Shown here one piece after another: positions 1 to 7,867 of a stretch of 16,714 nt of DNA; position 1 is the stretch's first letter, and each line of letters opens with the position of its first letter. The notes beneath the pieces are model-generated. The model saw only the letters and a program-made list of their open reading frames with translations. It did no database searches and was not told where the DNA came from. A program made the translations under genes and the position numbers. Source of the stretch: Lachnospiraceae bacterium (GTDB lineage: Bacteria > Bacillota_A > Clostridia > Lachnospirales > Lachnospiraceae); assembly GCA_009911175.1 (NCBI GenBank), contig QXWX01000124.1, positions 1-16,714 of the forward strand, given 5' to 3'.

Positions 1-321
1 ATGAAGCATGATTGATGCAGGGAACACCACAAAAATTAGTTTATTACTAAAAAAATGATTGAGACGCTACACTAGATAGATCTGAGAATCAAGATATAAA
101 ACTGGAAATTTTTTGCGGTAATTGGCTCTCTGTTTGTAGCCCCTGTTTGTCCGTGTTAATGATAAGTTAGTTTCTATACTTCCTTATCACTGTAAACATA
201 AGGGTTTTAGTGCTTATAATAGCGTAAATGATTTCATTGTCCGAAATAGCTGTCCGTTTAGAAGTGTCATATAAAACGGTATAAAGGGCGGTAGTAGACT
301 TAAAAAAGACTGGCGATATCG
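1..321. other. Non-coding stretch at window start
   Basis: I see no convincing gene on either strand here: all frames are broken by frequent stops and there is no ribosome site followed by a coding-like run. The sequence is A+T-rich and ends at a strong terminator, so it may be the 3' part of a transcript that begins outside the window, or a long leader of the operon that follows. Confidence 0.5.
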
Positions 322-353
322 AAAGAGTGTTGACTGTTTGGCACTCTTTTTTT
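322..353 (+). terminator. Intrinsic terminator upstream of resistance operon
   Basis: Perfect 8-bp arms AAAGAGTG (322-329) and CACTCTTT (342-349) with a 12-nt loop, running into seven consecutive T on the plus strand (347-353). No gene lies upstream in the window, so it ends an off-window transcript or works as a leader terminator 180 nt before the ABC operon. Confidence 0.75.
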
Positions 354-398
354 GGTGGCCGTATATAGAAAAAAGAACAGCGGATTTTTCATTTCCTT

Positions 399-424
399 AT
401 AAATTCTTCATAATTCCAATTTAT
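399..424. promoter_or_regulatory. Inverted repeat in the operon's upstream region
   Basis: ATAAATT (399-405) and AATTTAT (418-424) form a perfect 7-bp inverted repeat with a 12-nt spacer, about 110 nt before the first operon gene and after the terminator. OmpR-type regulators bind repeats near the promoters they control, so this is a candidate site for the operon's own regulator. No clear -35/-10 pair could be assigned nearby, and A+T-rich DNA gives such repeats by chance. Confidence 0.25.
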
Positions 425-532
425 CCTTATATATGTAATCGGATATGAAGCAGAAGATTTTACTGCATAGGCTGAGTGATCAACTGCTATTACAAAGTAC
501 CCGATGAAAGAGGATAAAGGAAAGGATGGAAT

Positions 533-1234
533 ATGATGAAACATATTTTAGAAACAGAGTGTGTAACAAAAGAGTTCCGGGGGCATTCCGCAGTGTGCGG
601 CGTGTCTCTGCAGGTGCCGGAGTGCTGTGTATACGGGCTTCTTGGCCCCAACGGGGCGGGAAAATCGACGATTCTTAAGATGCTGACAGGGATTTTTAGG
701 CCCACCAGCGGGAAGGTGCTTTTTGACGGACATCCATGGAGCCGGAAGGATCTGGCAGAGATCGGCGCGCTGGTGGAGACGCCCCCGGTATATGAGAACC
801 TGACGGCCTGGGAGAATCTGAAAGTCCGGGCGCTGATCCTGGGAATATCGGACGCCCGGATTCGGGAAGTGCTGGAACTGGTGGATCTGGCGGATACAGG
901 GAAGAAAAAGGCGGGGGCATTTTCGCTGGGGATGAAGCAGAGGCTGGGACTTGGGATCGCGCTGCTTAACCGGCCGAGGCTTTTGATCCTGGATGAACCG
1001 CTGAACGGACTGGATCCGATCGGGATTCAGGAGCTGCGGGAAATGATCCGGAGATTCCCCCAGGAGGGGATCACGGTGATCGTGTCCAGCCATATCTTGA
1101 GTGAGATCGCCCAGACTGCAGACTATATCGGGATCATCGCAAACGGGATGCTGGGTTATCAGGGAGAAATGCCGGAGGAAGGACATCTGGAGGAATTATT
1201 TATGAAGATTGCGGCGAAGCACCGGGCGGCTTAG
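533..1234 (+). CDS. Lantibiotic-protection ABC transporter, ATP-binding subunit (LanF/MutF type)
   Basis: ATPase that would power export or removal of membrane-acting peptides (lantibiotics) by the two permeases downstream. Visible in order: Walker A GPNGAGKST (residues 38-46), VETP at 81-84, signature SLGMKQ (131-136), Walker B LLILDEP with the catalytic Glu at 155, and the H-loop His at 187. Where ordinary ABC ATPases carry the Q-loop glutamine there is Glu82; this E-loop is a known hallmark of lantibiotic immunity ATPases such as NukF. Length (233 aa) is normal for the family. The start is one of two adjacent ATGs (533/536) behind AGGAAAGG at 518-525. First gene of a five-gene operon. The homologous C. 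difficile system is called CprA; substrate here is unknown. Family assignment is very likely. Confidence 0.93.
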   Translation: MMKHILETECVTKEFRGHSAVCGVSLQVPECCVYGLLGPNGAGKSTILKMLTGIFRPTSGKVLFDGHPWSRKDLAEIGALVETPPVYENLTAWENLKVRALILGISDARIREVLELVDLADTGKKKAGAFSLGMKQRLGLGIALLNRPRLLILDEPLNGLDPIGIQELREMIRRFPQEGITVIVSSHILSEIAQTADYIGIIANGMLGYQGEMPEEGHLEELFMKIAAKHRAA

Positions 1235-1313
1235 GAACCGGCGCGAAATCATATGTACAGACTGTGCGTTAAGAGAAACTGGCAGGTATATATTTGGAAG
1301 GAGAAGAGATCAG

Positions 1314-2078
1314 ATGAGAGAATATTATATTGCGGAGAGTTTAAAGAACCGGCACACCTTCGCGGGGAAGCTGGCCTGGATCATGCCTTTGACGGTGGTG
1401 GCACTGTCGGCCATGCTGACCTGGGATTATTTTACAATCGACTGCTATAACTGGTGGTATACAGTTCTGTTCCCGGGAATGGCTGCGTTCCTGTGCGGGG
1501 CAGTGGGAAACAGGGATAAGAAGCTGGGGAACCGGGCTATCTGGACGCTGCCGGCAGAGCCGGGGAACATATGGGACGGAAAGATCCTGTACGGCATCCG
1601 CTGTATGGGAACGGCCCTGCTGGTGCTGGGAGGCGTGACCCTGGCTGCCGGTATCGGAATGGAACAGATCCTGCACAGAGTATTACGGATCAGCCTGACA
1701 CCCGGACAGCAGATCTTTGCGGTGCTGATATTGTTTACAGTGTCATTGTGGCAGATTCCGTTCTGTCTGTTCCTGCAGCAGGTTACAGGGACATTTCCTA
1801 TGGTGCTTCTCCATATGGGCATGTGGTTCCTCTGCTCCGTCGAACTGTCGCTGAAACCCTATTTCTGGGCGCTTCCGGGAGGAATTGCGTCCCGGATGAT
1901 GTGTATAATCCTGGGGATACTGCCCAACGGGCTGATAGCGGAGCCGGGAAGTATGACCTATTCGCCGGAACTGATGGAACGGACGGGGCTGCCTCTGGGA
2001 ATCGCGGCATCGCTTATCTGGTTCTTTCTTTTCTGGCGTTTGAGCCGGAAGTGGTTTGAAAGGAAGGTGGAGAGATGA
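1314..2078 (+). CDS. Lantibiotic immunity ABC transporter permease, MutE/EpiE family
   Basis: First membrane subunit of the transporter. The 254-aa protein has about six hydrophobic segments separated by short loops, and its opening (MREYYIAESLKNRHTF) is typical of the MutE/EpiE family: a short charged cytoplasmic start followed at once by a membrane span. I chose ATG 1314 because AAGGAG lies at 1298-1303 with 10-nt spacing; a longer reading from 1209 would overlap the ATPase gene and add a charged segment unlike the family. It would sit in the cytoplasmic membrane with the MutG-type subunit and the ATPase. Its stop overlaps the next start (ATGA at 2075-2078), implying translational coupling. 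Confidence 0.88.
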   Translation: MREYYIAESLKNRHTFAGKLAWIMPLTVVALSAMLTWDYFTIDCYNWWYTVLFPGMAAFLCGAVGNRDKKLGNRAIWTLPAEPGNIWDGKILYGIRCMGTALLVLGGVTLAAGIGMEQILHRVLRISLTPGQQIFAVLILFTVSLWQIPFCLFLQQVTGTFPMVLLHMGMWFLCSVELSLKPYFWALPGGIASRMMCIILGILPNGLIAEPGSMTYSPELMERTGLPLGIAASLIWFFLFWRLSRKWFERKVER

Positions 2079-2980
2079 TGGAAGCTGTGAGGATAGATGT
2101 AAACAGAGCGGGGGAATTAAAACGTTCTGTAAAGGAAGAAGTGACGCCTGGGAAATTAAGAGAGCATGTAAGGACAGAAAGAGAGCAGCCCGGGGAATCC
2201 GGAAGGTCTGCAAAAGTGAATGGAAGCATACAAGGGGAACTGCCGCGGCTCATAAAAGCGGAATTTTGGAAAGTGCGGCATACCCTTCTGACCTGGATTC
2301 ATCTGCTGGTTCCTTTGCTGGGGATTGCGGTGTTTTTGATGTATTACAGCTGGTCAGGGTGGAGTGACGAAGGGAAGGTATCCGGGTACATCCAGGTATT
2401 ATCCATTGCATTTCCGCTGATCATCAGCGTAGTCTGCTCCCTGTCCGTGGAAATGGAGGAACAGGGGCATTTCCAGACGATGCTCGGGGCGATGGTGCAT
2501 AAAAAAGCCGCTCTGCTGGCAAAGTGGACGGTGCTGGCGGTGTTGGGGCTGGGGGCTCTGCTGCTGGCAGTGGGAGGGTTTGCGGCGGGCTTCGGGATAA
2601 TGACCGGAGGGATGGTCTATACGCCGGCGCAATATGCAGGGATGGCGGGGGTGCTGTGGCTGGGAGGAATCAATTTGTACCTCCTTCATCTGTTCCTGAA
2701 CCTGGCATTTTCCAAAACCATTTCCATGTGTGTCGGAACGGCGGAGCTGCTCACAGCGGCGTTATTTCTGACTGGGCTGGGGGAAGGGCTGTGGCAGTTT
2801 TTTCCCTGCTCCTGGGGTAGCAGATGGAGCGGATATCTGCTATTATATTGGAAAGGGCAGGCGATGCCTGCCGGATTTGTATCCCGGAGCCTGGGAATCG
2901 GCGCAGTTCTGACGGCGGCGCTGTGGGGAATGATTTTTCTGTGGTATCATTATTATGAAGGAAGGCAATGTCATGATTAA
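2075..2980 (+). CDS. Lantibiotic immunity ABC transporter permease, MutG family, with N-terminal extension
   Basis: Second permease of the complex. From about residue 57 (LPRLIKAEFWKVRHTLLTWIH) the protein matches the normal MutG opening and then shows about six membrane segments. The first ~55 residues are an unusual hydrophilic, Lys/Arg/Glu-rich stretch that the family normally lacks. The annotated start overlaps the MutE-type stop (ATGA) and has a strong purine-rich site (AGGAAGGTGGAG) before it, so translation from here is well supported. An alternative is GTG 2216, preceded by GGAAGG at 2201-2206, which would give a canonical-length protein of about 254 aa. The stop overlaps the response regulator start by 8 nt. 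Family call is firm; the true start is not. Confidence 0.85.
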   Translation: MMEAVRIDVNRAGELKRSVKEEVTPGKLREHVRTEREQPGESGRSAKVNGSIQGELPRLIKAEFWKVRHTLLTWIHLLVPLLGIAVFLMYYSWSGWSDEGKVSGYIQVLSIAFPLIISVVCSLSVEMEEQGHFQTMLGAMVHKKAALLAKWTVLAVLGLGALLLAVGGFAAGFGIMTGGMVYTPAQYAGMAGVLWLGGINLYLLHLFLNLAFSKTISMCVGTAELLTAALFLTGLGEGLWQFFPCSWGSRWSGYLLLYWKGQAMPAGFVSRSLGIGAVLTAALWGMIFLWYHYYEGRQCHD

Positions 2981-3638
2981 TATATTGGCAGTGGATGATG
3001 AGAAACATATCTTAAGGCTGATTCAAAACGCGCTGGCAAAGGAAGGGTATCATGTGACGGCGGTGTCAGATCCGCAGGAGCTTGAAAAGCTGAAACTCAC
3101 GGAGTATCAATTGATCCTTCTGGATGTCATGATGCCGGGGAAGGACGGATTTGCGCTGTGCGGGGAGATTCGGGATTCGGTGGACTGCCCGATCCTGTTT
3201 CTGACCGCAAAAACGGAAGAGGCGGATATCATGAAGGGGCTGGGCGTGGGAGGGGACGACTACATTACCAAGCCCTTCGGCATCGGAGAGCTTCGGGCAC
3301 GGGTGGCGGCCCATCTGCGGCGGGAGACGAGGGAGAAAAAGCAGGCGGTGTCGGTGGGCGGCGTGCAGTTTCTTTTGAAGGCGAAAAAGGTGCGGTACAA
3401 GGATGAGGAACTGGATTTTACAAAGAGTGAGTATGCGATCTGCGAGTACCTTGCGCTGAACCATGGCCAGGTATTTTCCAAGGAGCAGATCTATGAGCAT
3501 GTCTTCGGCTATGAGAAAGAGAGCGACAATTCGGTGATCACCGAGCATATCAAGAATATTCGGGCAAAATGCCAGAAGGCAGGGCTGGAGCCGATTGAGA
3601 CGGTGTGGGGGATCGGATATCGATGGAGACAGGGATGA
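2973..3638 (+). CDS. Response regulator transcription factor, OmpR/PhoB family
   Basis: Cytoplasmic DNA-binding regulator, 221 aa, that would be phosphorylated by the kinase encoded next. The receiver domain shows the acidic pair D8-D9, phosphoacceptor D51 in LLDVMMPGKDGF, T78 and K100 (ITKPF). The C-terminal winged helix spans about 125-220, with the recognition-helix region SDNSVITEHIKNIRAK and the ending GIGYRW, both typical of OmpR-type proteins. ATG 2973 is chosen because AAGGAAGG lies at 2958-2965 with 7-nt spacing; an upstream ATG at 2955 lies on top of that site. In related systems (for example CprR or other bacteriocin-sensing regulators) the target is the adjacent transporter operon; here that is inference from the gene order. 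Confidence 0.93.
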   Translation: MINILAVDDEKHILRLIQNALAKEGYHVTAVSDPQELEKLKLTEYQLILLDVMMPGKDGFALCGEIRDSVDCPILFLTAKTEEADIMKGLGVGGDDYITKPFGIGELRARVAAHLRRETREKKQAVSVGGVQFLLKAKKVRYKDEELDFTKSEYAICEYLALNHGQVFSKEQIYEHVFGYEKESDNSVITEHIKNIRAKCQKAGLEPIETVWGIGYRWRQG

Positions 3639-5080
3639 GGAGAAAAGGACAAAAAACAATCGCAAATGTTTTTCTGAGATATATCTGCCTGCTGGCAGGA
3701 GGGGCGCTGATGTGGCTTCTGATCCTGGTCTGCATCTTTATTGCGCTGGAGGCGTCTGGGGAGGTGCTTCCGGCCAATTATGCGGAGCTCTGGCTCAATG
3801 AAACGGCGGCAGAGATCCGGACGGCTTCGGAAGTCACAGAGAACATGATACCTCCGGAGTGTACCTTCGGAGTCTACAAGACAGATGGAAGCTGGCGGTA
3901 CGGTACGTTTTCCGGGGAGCTAAGGGAAGTGGCCTGGGAGCACTATGAAAAGAATGATGCCTATACCGATGGCAGTGGGTACCTGCGTTTCCTGGAACGG
4001 GATAAGGGGGAGGTGTGCATTGTAAACTACAGGATTACTATGCTGTATCGGAACGCATTTCTTAGAAAATGGGTTCCCAGGATGGATTTTCTGCTGGTGA
4101 TCGGATATGTGGTTCTGTTCTTGCTGCATACGTTCGTGGTCTCACGGCATTTTGGGAAAGATATGGGGGCAAGGCTTGCGGTGCTCAATGAGGTTACGGG
4201 AGAAATCCGGAACCAGAACCTGGATTTTGAAAGGACGCATTCGGAATTGAAGGAAGTGGAGGAAGTGCTGGATTCCCTGTATCAGATGAAGGAGGCCCTG
4301 AAAAGCTCCCTGCATCGGCAATGGAATTTGGAAAAGGGCAAAGAGGAGCAGATTGCGGCGCTGGCCCATGATATCAGGACTCCGCTGACGGTCATCCGGG
4401 GAAATGCGGAGCTTTTGGCGGAAGGGGAGCTTGCGGAGGAGGAACAGGAGTATAACCGGGATATCCTGCAAAGCGTGGCGATCATGGAGGAATATCTGGA
4501 AATGCTGCATGAGATTCTGCAGGCAGACCGGACGGAGATGGAAAACGGCAGCGCTCAGGAGGATGACGAAGAGCGGCAGATCACCTGTGAAGCGCTGGCC
4601 GGGAAAATGGAGGAGCAGGCCAGGCTTCTGGCATCCGCGCGGCAATGCGGGGTTACGTTCAGAAGAGGCCCGCTGCGGGGCATGGTCAGAGGGAGTGAAA
4701 GCCGGATGATCAGGGCATTTCAGAATATTGTCAGCAATGCGCTGGATTACAGCCCCCCTGGGAAAGGGATACGGATTGCGTTTTCCAACAGGGAAGAAGC
4801 AGGGAAGGCGTATCTGCTGGCGGTAGTTACGGATGAAGGGCCGGGATTTTCAGCGGAAGATCTGAAATATGCCGCCGAACGGTTTTACCAGGGAGATAAA
4901 AGCCGGAGCAGCAAGGTGCATTATGGGATCGGACTGCACACGGCCCGGCAGTTTGCCATGGGCCAGGGGGGATATCTGGCGATGGAGAATGGGGAGGAAG
5001 GCGGGGCGAAAGTGACGCTTGGTATGTTACTGTTGACTCCTGGGCCGTGTACTGCGCTGCACGGTCACAGGCCAGTATAG
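3635..5080 (+). CDS. Sensor histidine kinase of the resistance operon, altered C-terminus
   Basis: Membrane sensor expected to detect the antimicrobial peptide and phosphorylate the preceding regulator. In 481-aa numbering: membrane span about 17-38, extracellular loop about 39-150, second span about 151-170, HisKA with H-box LAHDIRTPL (His245), N-box NIVSN (364-368), G1 box DEGPGF (from 400) and G2 box GIGL (431-434). ATG 3635 overlaps the regulator stop in the ATGA style used elsewhere in the operon; ATG 3623 and GTG 3605 are alternatives in the same frame. The catalytic domain ends normally at GGAKVTL (to nt 5020); the remaining 19 residues (Pro/His/Cys-rich) do not look like a kinase end and lie in repeat-like DNA that also supplies the stop codon. 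All catalytic boxes precede this point, so function may survive. Confidence 0.9.
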   Translation: MRRKGQKTIANVFLRYICLLAGGALMWLLILVCIFIALEASGEVLPANYAELWLNETAAEIRTASEVTENMIPPECTFGVYKTDGSWRYGTFSGELREVAWEHYEKNDAYTDGSGYLRFLERDKGEVCIVNYRITMLYRNAFLRKWVPRMDFLLVIGYVVLFLLHTFVVSRHFGKDMGARLAVLNEVTGEIRNQNLDFERTHSELKEVEEVLDSLYQMKEALKSSLHRQWNLEKGKEEQIAALAHDIRTPLTVIRGNAELLAEGELAEEEQEYNRDILQSVAIMEEYLEMLHEILQADRTEMENGSAQEDDEERQITCEALAGKMEEQARLLASARQCGVTFRRGPLRGMVRGSESRMIRAFQNIVSNALDYSPPGKGIRIAFSNREEAGKAYLLAVVTDEGPGFSAEDLKYAAERFYQGDKSRSSKVHYGIGLHTARQFAMGQGGYLAMENGEEGGAKVTLGMLLLTPGPCTALHGHRPV

Positions 5081-5086
5081 TACTAG
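5021..5086. repeat. Probable palindromic-repeat fragment at kinase 3' end
   Basis: The DNA changes character right after the last conserved kinase codon. It contains an imperfect stem, CCTG..CCGTG (from 5039) with CACGG..CAGG (to about 5071), then GTATAGTACTAG ending at CTAG (5083-5086). The same tetranucleotide borders the two long palindromes at 7864-8239, and the 10-mer GTTACTGTTG here (5025-5034) also occurs on the minus strand of the second palindrome (8149-8158). This suggests a truncated member of the same or a related repeat family. It may also act as a weak terminator for the operon, though no T-run follows. Confidence 0.4.
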
Positions 5087-5170
5087 TATAACTCACGATA
5101 ATTACCGCTACCTTACACACAGGATAAATTTTCATGTGCAAGGAAGCTGGGAATGAACAAGAACAAATAG

Positions 5171-5199
5171 AGGACAGATATCAAAGATTGTGTTATAAT
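5171..5199 (+). promoter_or_regulatory. Sigma-A-type promoter (original promoter of the deleted ATPase gene)
   Basis: A consensus TATAAT (-10, 5194-5199) lies 17 nt downstream of AGGACA (5171-5176, matching the last four positions of TTGACA). It sits about 50 nt before the pseudogene start and, because that gene has collapsed, is now the closest recognisable promoter to the AraC/GH39 gene, giving a leader of roughly 255 nt. Confidence 0.6.
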
Positions 5200-5246
5200 G
5201 TGAACACTTGACGGGAGTTTTACGGAATTGAGGAGCGTGATCGGTG

Positions 5247-5441
5247 ATGGGAATGTATTTGAATCCAGGAAATAGTGGATTTGCCGGGATCAGAAATGAC
5301 ACATGTTGACAAAAGCGGATTGATCGGCCTGGTCAACGAGACGATAGATCCCCCAGGCGCTTGACATGCTTGCTGGCCGTCGGAATCGGCTACAGCAGAG
5401 AAACAAAAGAACATGCCTGTAAGGTAGAATGGCTGGAATAA
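5247..5441 (+). pseudogene. Internally deleted AAA-ATPase-like / PD-(D/E)XK nuclease-family gene
   Basis: From ATG 5247, behind GAGGAG at 5230-5235, the reading MGMYLNPGNSGFAGIRNDT is the characteristic start of the AAA-ATPase-like family (ATPase plus C-terminal PD-(D/E)XK-type domain, usually over 500 aa). Around 5304 the frame breaks, as if two bases were lost, and continues from 5305 as VDKSGLIGLVNETID, the next family block, which should lead into the Walker A region. Instead, a few codons later, the sequence jumps to LLAVGIGYSRETKEHACKVE and a stop (5370-5441), which is the family's usual C-terminal strand and ending. The ATPase core and nearly all the nuclease-like domain are therefore missing. 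Both ends are well preserved, pointing to a fairly recent internal deletion. Family function is not firmly known (selfish or defence-like roles have been suggested). No functional product is expected. Confidence 0.82.
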
Positions 5442-5461
5442 ACACAGGAAAGGTACAGAAC

Positions 5462-7867
5462 ATGGAAAATATACGTTCAGTCATGGACTTTGAGTTTGAT
5501 ACGAGAAAAATACAGAATACGCATTTCCACCAGAACCCCGAGATCATCTATGTGCTGGAGGGCGCTCTGGAGCTGGAGATCGAATCGGAGACCCAGGAGC
5601 TGCAAAAAGGGGAATTTCTGCTGGTGAACGCCAACAAGCGGCATTCCCTGCGGGAGACACGAAAAGACCTGCTCATAGTCAGCATCCAGATGAATTTTTC
5701 GATACTGGTGGAATATTTGGGGACGAACCAGATTTTGTTCTGGTGCAATTCCGCGGCGGACAAAAGCGAGGCTTACGAACAACTGAAAAAGGTGCTGGAC
5801 CGGATGCTGAACCGGTACTATGACAAGGAAAAAGAGGGTGCTCTGTATCTCAACAGCATTTATTACGAGGTATTATATCTGCTGACCAGCTACTTTATGA
5901 TCAAGGCGGACGATAACCGGCTGAAAGAACAGGTGTCGCCGGACAATTCCCGGGTGTTTGAGATCCAGAATTATGTGCAGGCCAATTACCAGAAGCAGAT
6001 CAGCCTCAATGACCTGGCAAAAAAACTGTATCTGTCCAACGCCTATCTGTCCAAGTATATCAAGAAGCGGTTCGGTCTTAGCTTTCTGGAATATGTGAAC
6101 AATATCCGGCTGTTCCATGCGGTGGACGAGCTTTTGTATACGGAGAAGAAGATCACAAGGATTGCGCTGGACAACGGCTTTCCCACTTCGGCATCCTTCA
6201 ACAAGGCATTCCGGGACATTTACCATATGACGCCCTCCGCCTACCGGACCAGCGTGCGGCAGGAGGAACGGGAGGATATGGATGCAGCCGGACAGCAGGA
6301 GGAAGTGGGGCAGAGGGTGAAGGACTATCTGGCAGGCAGCGTAACGGTGGAGGACACCGTTGCGGCCAGAAATATCAGCCTGTTTACCGTGGACGCTTCG
6401 AAGACGAAGGAATACACCAAAAACTGGTGCAAGATCATCAATATCGGGCGGGTGGAATCACTTCTGGACAGCAGCATGCAGCAGCAGATTCTGCTTATGC
6501 AGGAGGAACTGGGCTTTTCCTATGTCCGGATCTGGAACATCTTCGTGGGAGACATGTACGATGAGGACGAGGAGAAAGGGTGGCACTACAATTTCAGCCG
6601 GGTGGACCGGGGGCTGGATTTTCTCGTGGATCACAGGCTGAAGCCGTATATCGAGCTGTCCTTCAAACCGATCCATGTGAGTTATACCATCAATTCCACC
6701 CTGGCCCAGAAGGAGAACGACATCATTTTCCACGAGCGGGAAAGCTATGAGAAGGTGATGCAGGATTTGGCGGCCCACCTGATCAACCGGTACGGGCTGG
6801 AGGAGATCGAGACCTGGTATTTTGAACTCTGGAAAGACGAGCGGATGAACATGCTGGACGAAAACGGATGGTATTTCGACTGCTTTGAGATCGGATACAA
6901 GGCTTTGAAGCAGATTTCGCCCAGGATCAGGGTGGGCGGCGCAGGATTTGCCATGGGATATGACCGGCATCAGTACCGGGATCTGATCAGCAACTGGAAA
7001 AAGCGGCAGATCCGTCCGGACTTTATCAGCGTGTACGCATACTCCTATGAGCTGATCCAGCAGAATAACATGTATTTCGGGAAGCGTTCGCTGGATCACA
7101 ATTTTGTAAAAAATCAGGTGGATATTTTTAAAAAGATCCTGGCGGAGGAGGACTTTGTGCCGGAGGAACTGCATATTACGGAGTGGAACTTCACCATTTC
7201 CAACCGGAACTGCATCAATGACAGCTGCGCCCATGGAGCCTATGTGATGAAAACCTGCATTGAGTCCATTGGAAATGTGGATATGATGGGGTACTGGCAC
7301 GGGTCAGACCTGCATACGGAATTTTTTGATACGGAAGGCGTCCTGTATGGGGACAACGGGCTGCTGACCAGGGACGGGATCAAGAAGCCGTCGTTCTACG
7401 CCTTCCATTTCCTGCATTTCGCCCAGTCCCGACTGCTGGGAAAGACGGAAAACGCCCTGCTGACCACCAACGGCAGAGGCACCTATTCCATTGTATGCCA
7501 CAACTGCAAGCAGTTCAATTACCGGTATGCCATGAAGGAGGAGAAGGACATCCGGATTGAGGAGATGGACGAGCTGTACGAAGACCTGGAGGCGGTTCAC
7601 TTGAAATTCGAGATCCGGAATGTGAAAGACGGGGATTATCTGATGCGGGTATTCTATGTAAACAAGGACAACGGAAGCGTGCAGAATACCTGGAAGGATA
7701 TGGAGTATATCAGAAATCTGTCAAAAGGGGAGATCGACTACATGCGTCGCAGCGCTATGCCCAGGGTGGAGCTGCGCAGGCTCAAGGCGGAGGACGGGGT
7801 GCTCCGGGTGGAGGCGAAGCTGGCGCCACATGAGATCAAGGCGCTGGATATTCGGTATCAATACTAG
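5462..7867 (+). CDS. AraC-family regulator fused to a GH39-like domain
   Basis: An 801-aa cytoplasmic protein without a signal peptide. In order: a cupin-like sensing domain (about 10-90, with HFHQNPEIIYVLEG), an AraC-type double helix-turn-helix (about 165-265, ending in the conserved MTPSAYR), a linker, then a GH39 beta-xylosidase-like TIM barrel (about 320-690) and a C-terminal beta region. GH39 nucleophile motif ITEWN is present (Glu574), but where active members have WNEPN after the FE-W strand, this protein has FELWKDER (454-461), so the usual acid/base Asn-Glu is Lys-Asp. This favours a sugar-binding regulatory role over hydrolysis. Start ATG 5462 has AGGAAAGG at 5446-5453; an ATG at 5429 lies inside the preceding pseudogene end. 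The stop codon TAG is part of the CTAG that begins the next palindrome. Target genes are not visible. Confidence 0.88.
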   Translation: MENIRSVMDFEFDTRKIQNTHFHQNPEIIYVLEGALELEIESETQELQKGEFLLVNANKRHSLRETRKDLLIVSIQMNFSILVEYLGTNQILFWCNSAADKSEAYEQLKKVLDRMLNRYYDKEKEGALYLNSIYYEVLYLLTSYFMIKADDNRLKEQVSPDNSRVFEIQNYVQANYQKQISLNDLAKKLYLSNAYLSKYIKKRFGLSFLEYVNNIRLFHAVDELLYTEKKITRIALDNGFPTSASFNKAFRDIYHMTPSAYRTSVRQEEREDMDAAGQQEEVGQRVKDYLAGSVTVEDTVAARNISLFTVDASKTKEYTKNWCKIINIGRVESLLDSSMQQQILLMQEELGFSYVRIWNIFVGDMYDEDEEKGWHYNFSRVDRGLDFLVDHRLKPYIELSFKPIHVSYTINSTLAQKENDIIFHERESYEKVMQDLAAHLINRYGLEEIETWYFELWKDERMNMLDENGWYFDCFEIGYKALKQISPRIRVGGAGFAMGYDRHQYRDLISNWKKRQIRPDFISVYAYSYELIQQNNMYFGKRSLDHNFVKNQVDIFKKILAEEDFVPEELHITEWNFTISNRNCINDSCAHGAYVMKTCIESIGNVDMMGYWHGSDLHTEFFDTEGVLYGDNGLLTRDGIKKPSFYAFHFLHFAQSRLLGKTENALLTTNGRGTYSIVCHNCKQFNYRYAMKEEKDIRIEEMDELYEDLEAVHLKFEIRNVKDGDYLMRVFYVNKDNGSVQNTWKDMEYIRNLSKGEIDYMRRSAMPRVELRRLKAEDGVLRVEAKLAPHEIKALDIRYQY

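Noticed and set aside
215..228. TATAATAGCGTAAA occurs here and again inside the 10233-10269 palindrome (10247-10260), suggesting paired attachment sites.
   Set aside because: A single 14-bp A+T-rich match is expected about once by chance in a window of this size when all pairs are considered, and the flanks do not match.
1209..1313. Longer N-terminus for the MutE-type permease.
   Set aside because: The extension overlaps the ATPase gene, has no ribosome site and is unlike the family; ATG 1314 has a good AAGGAG.
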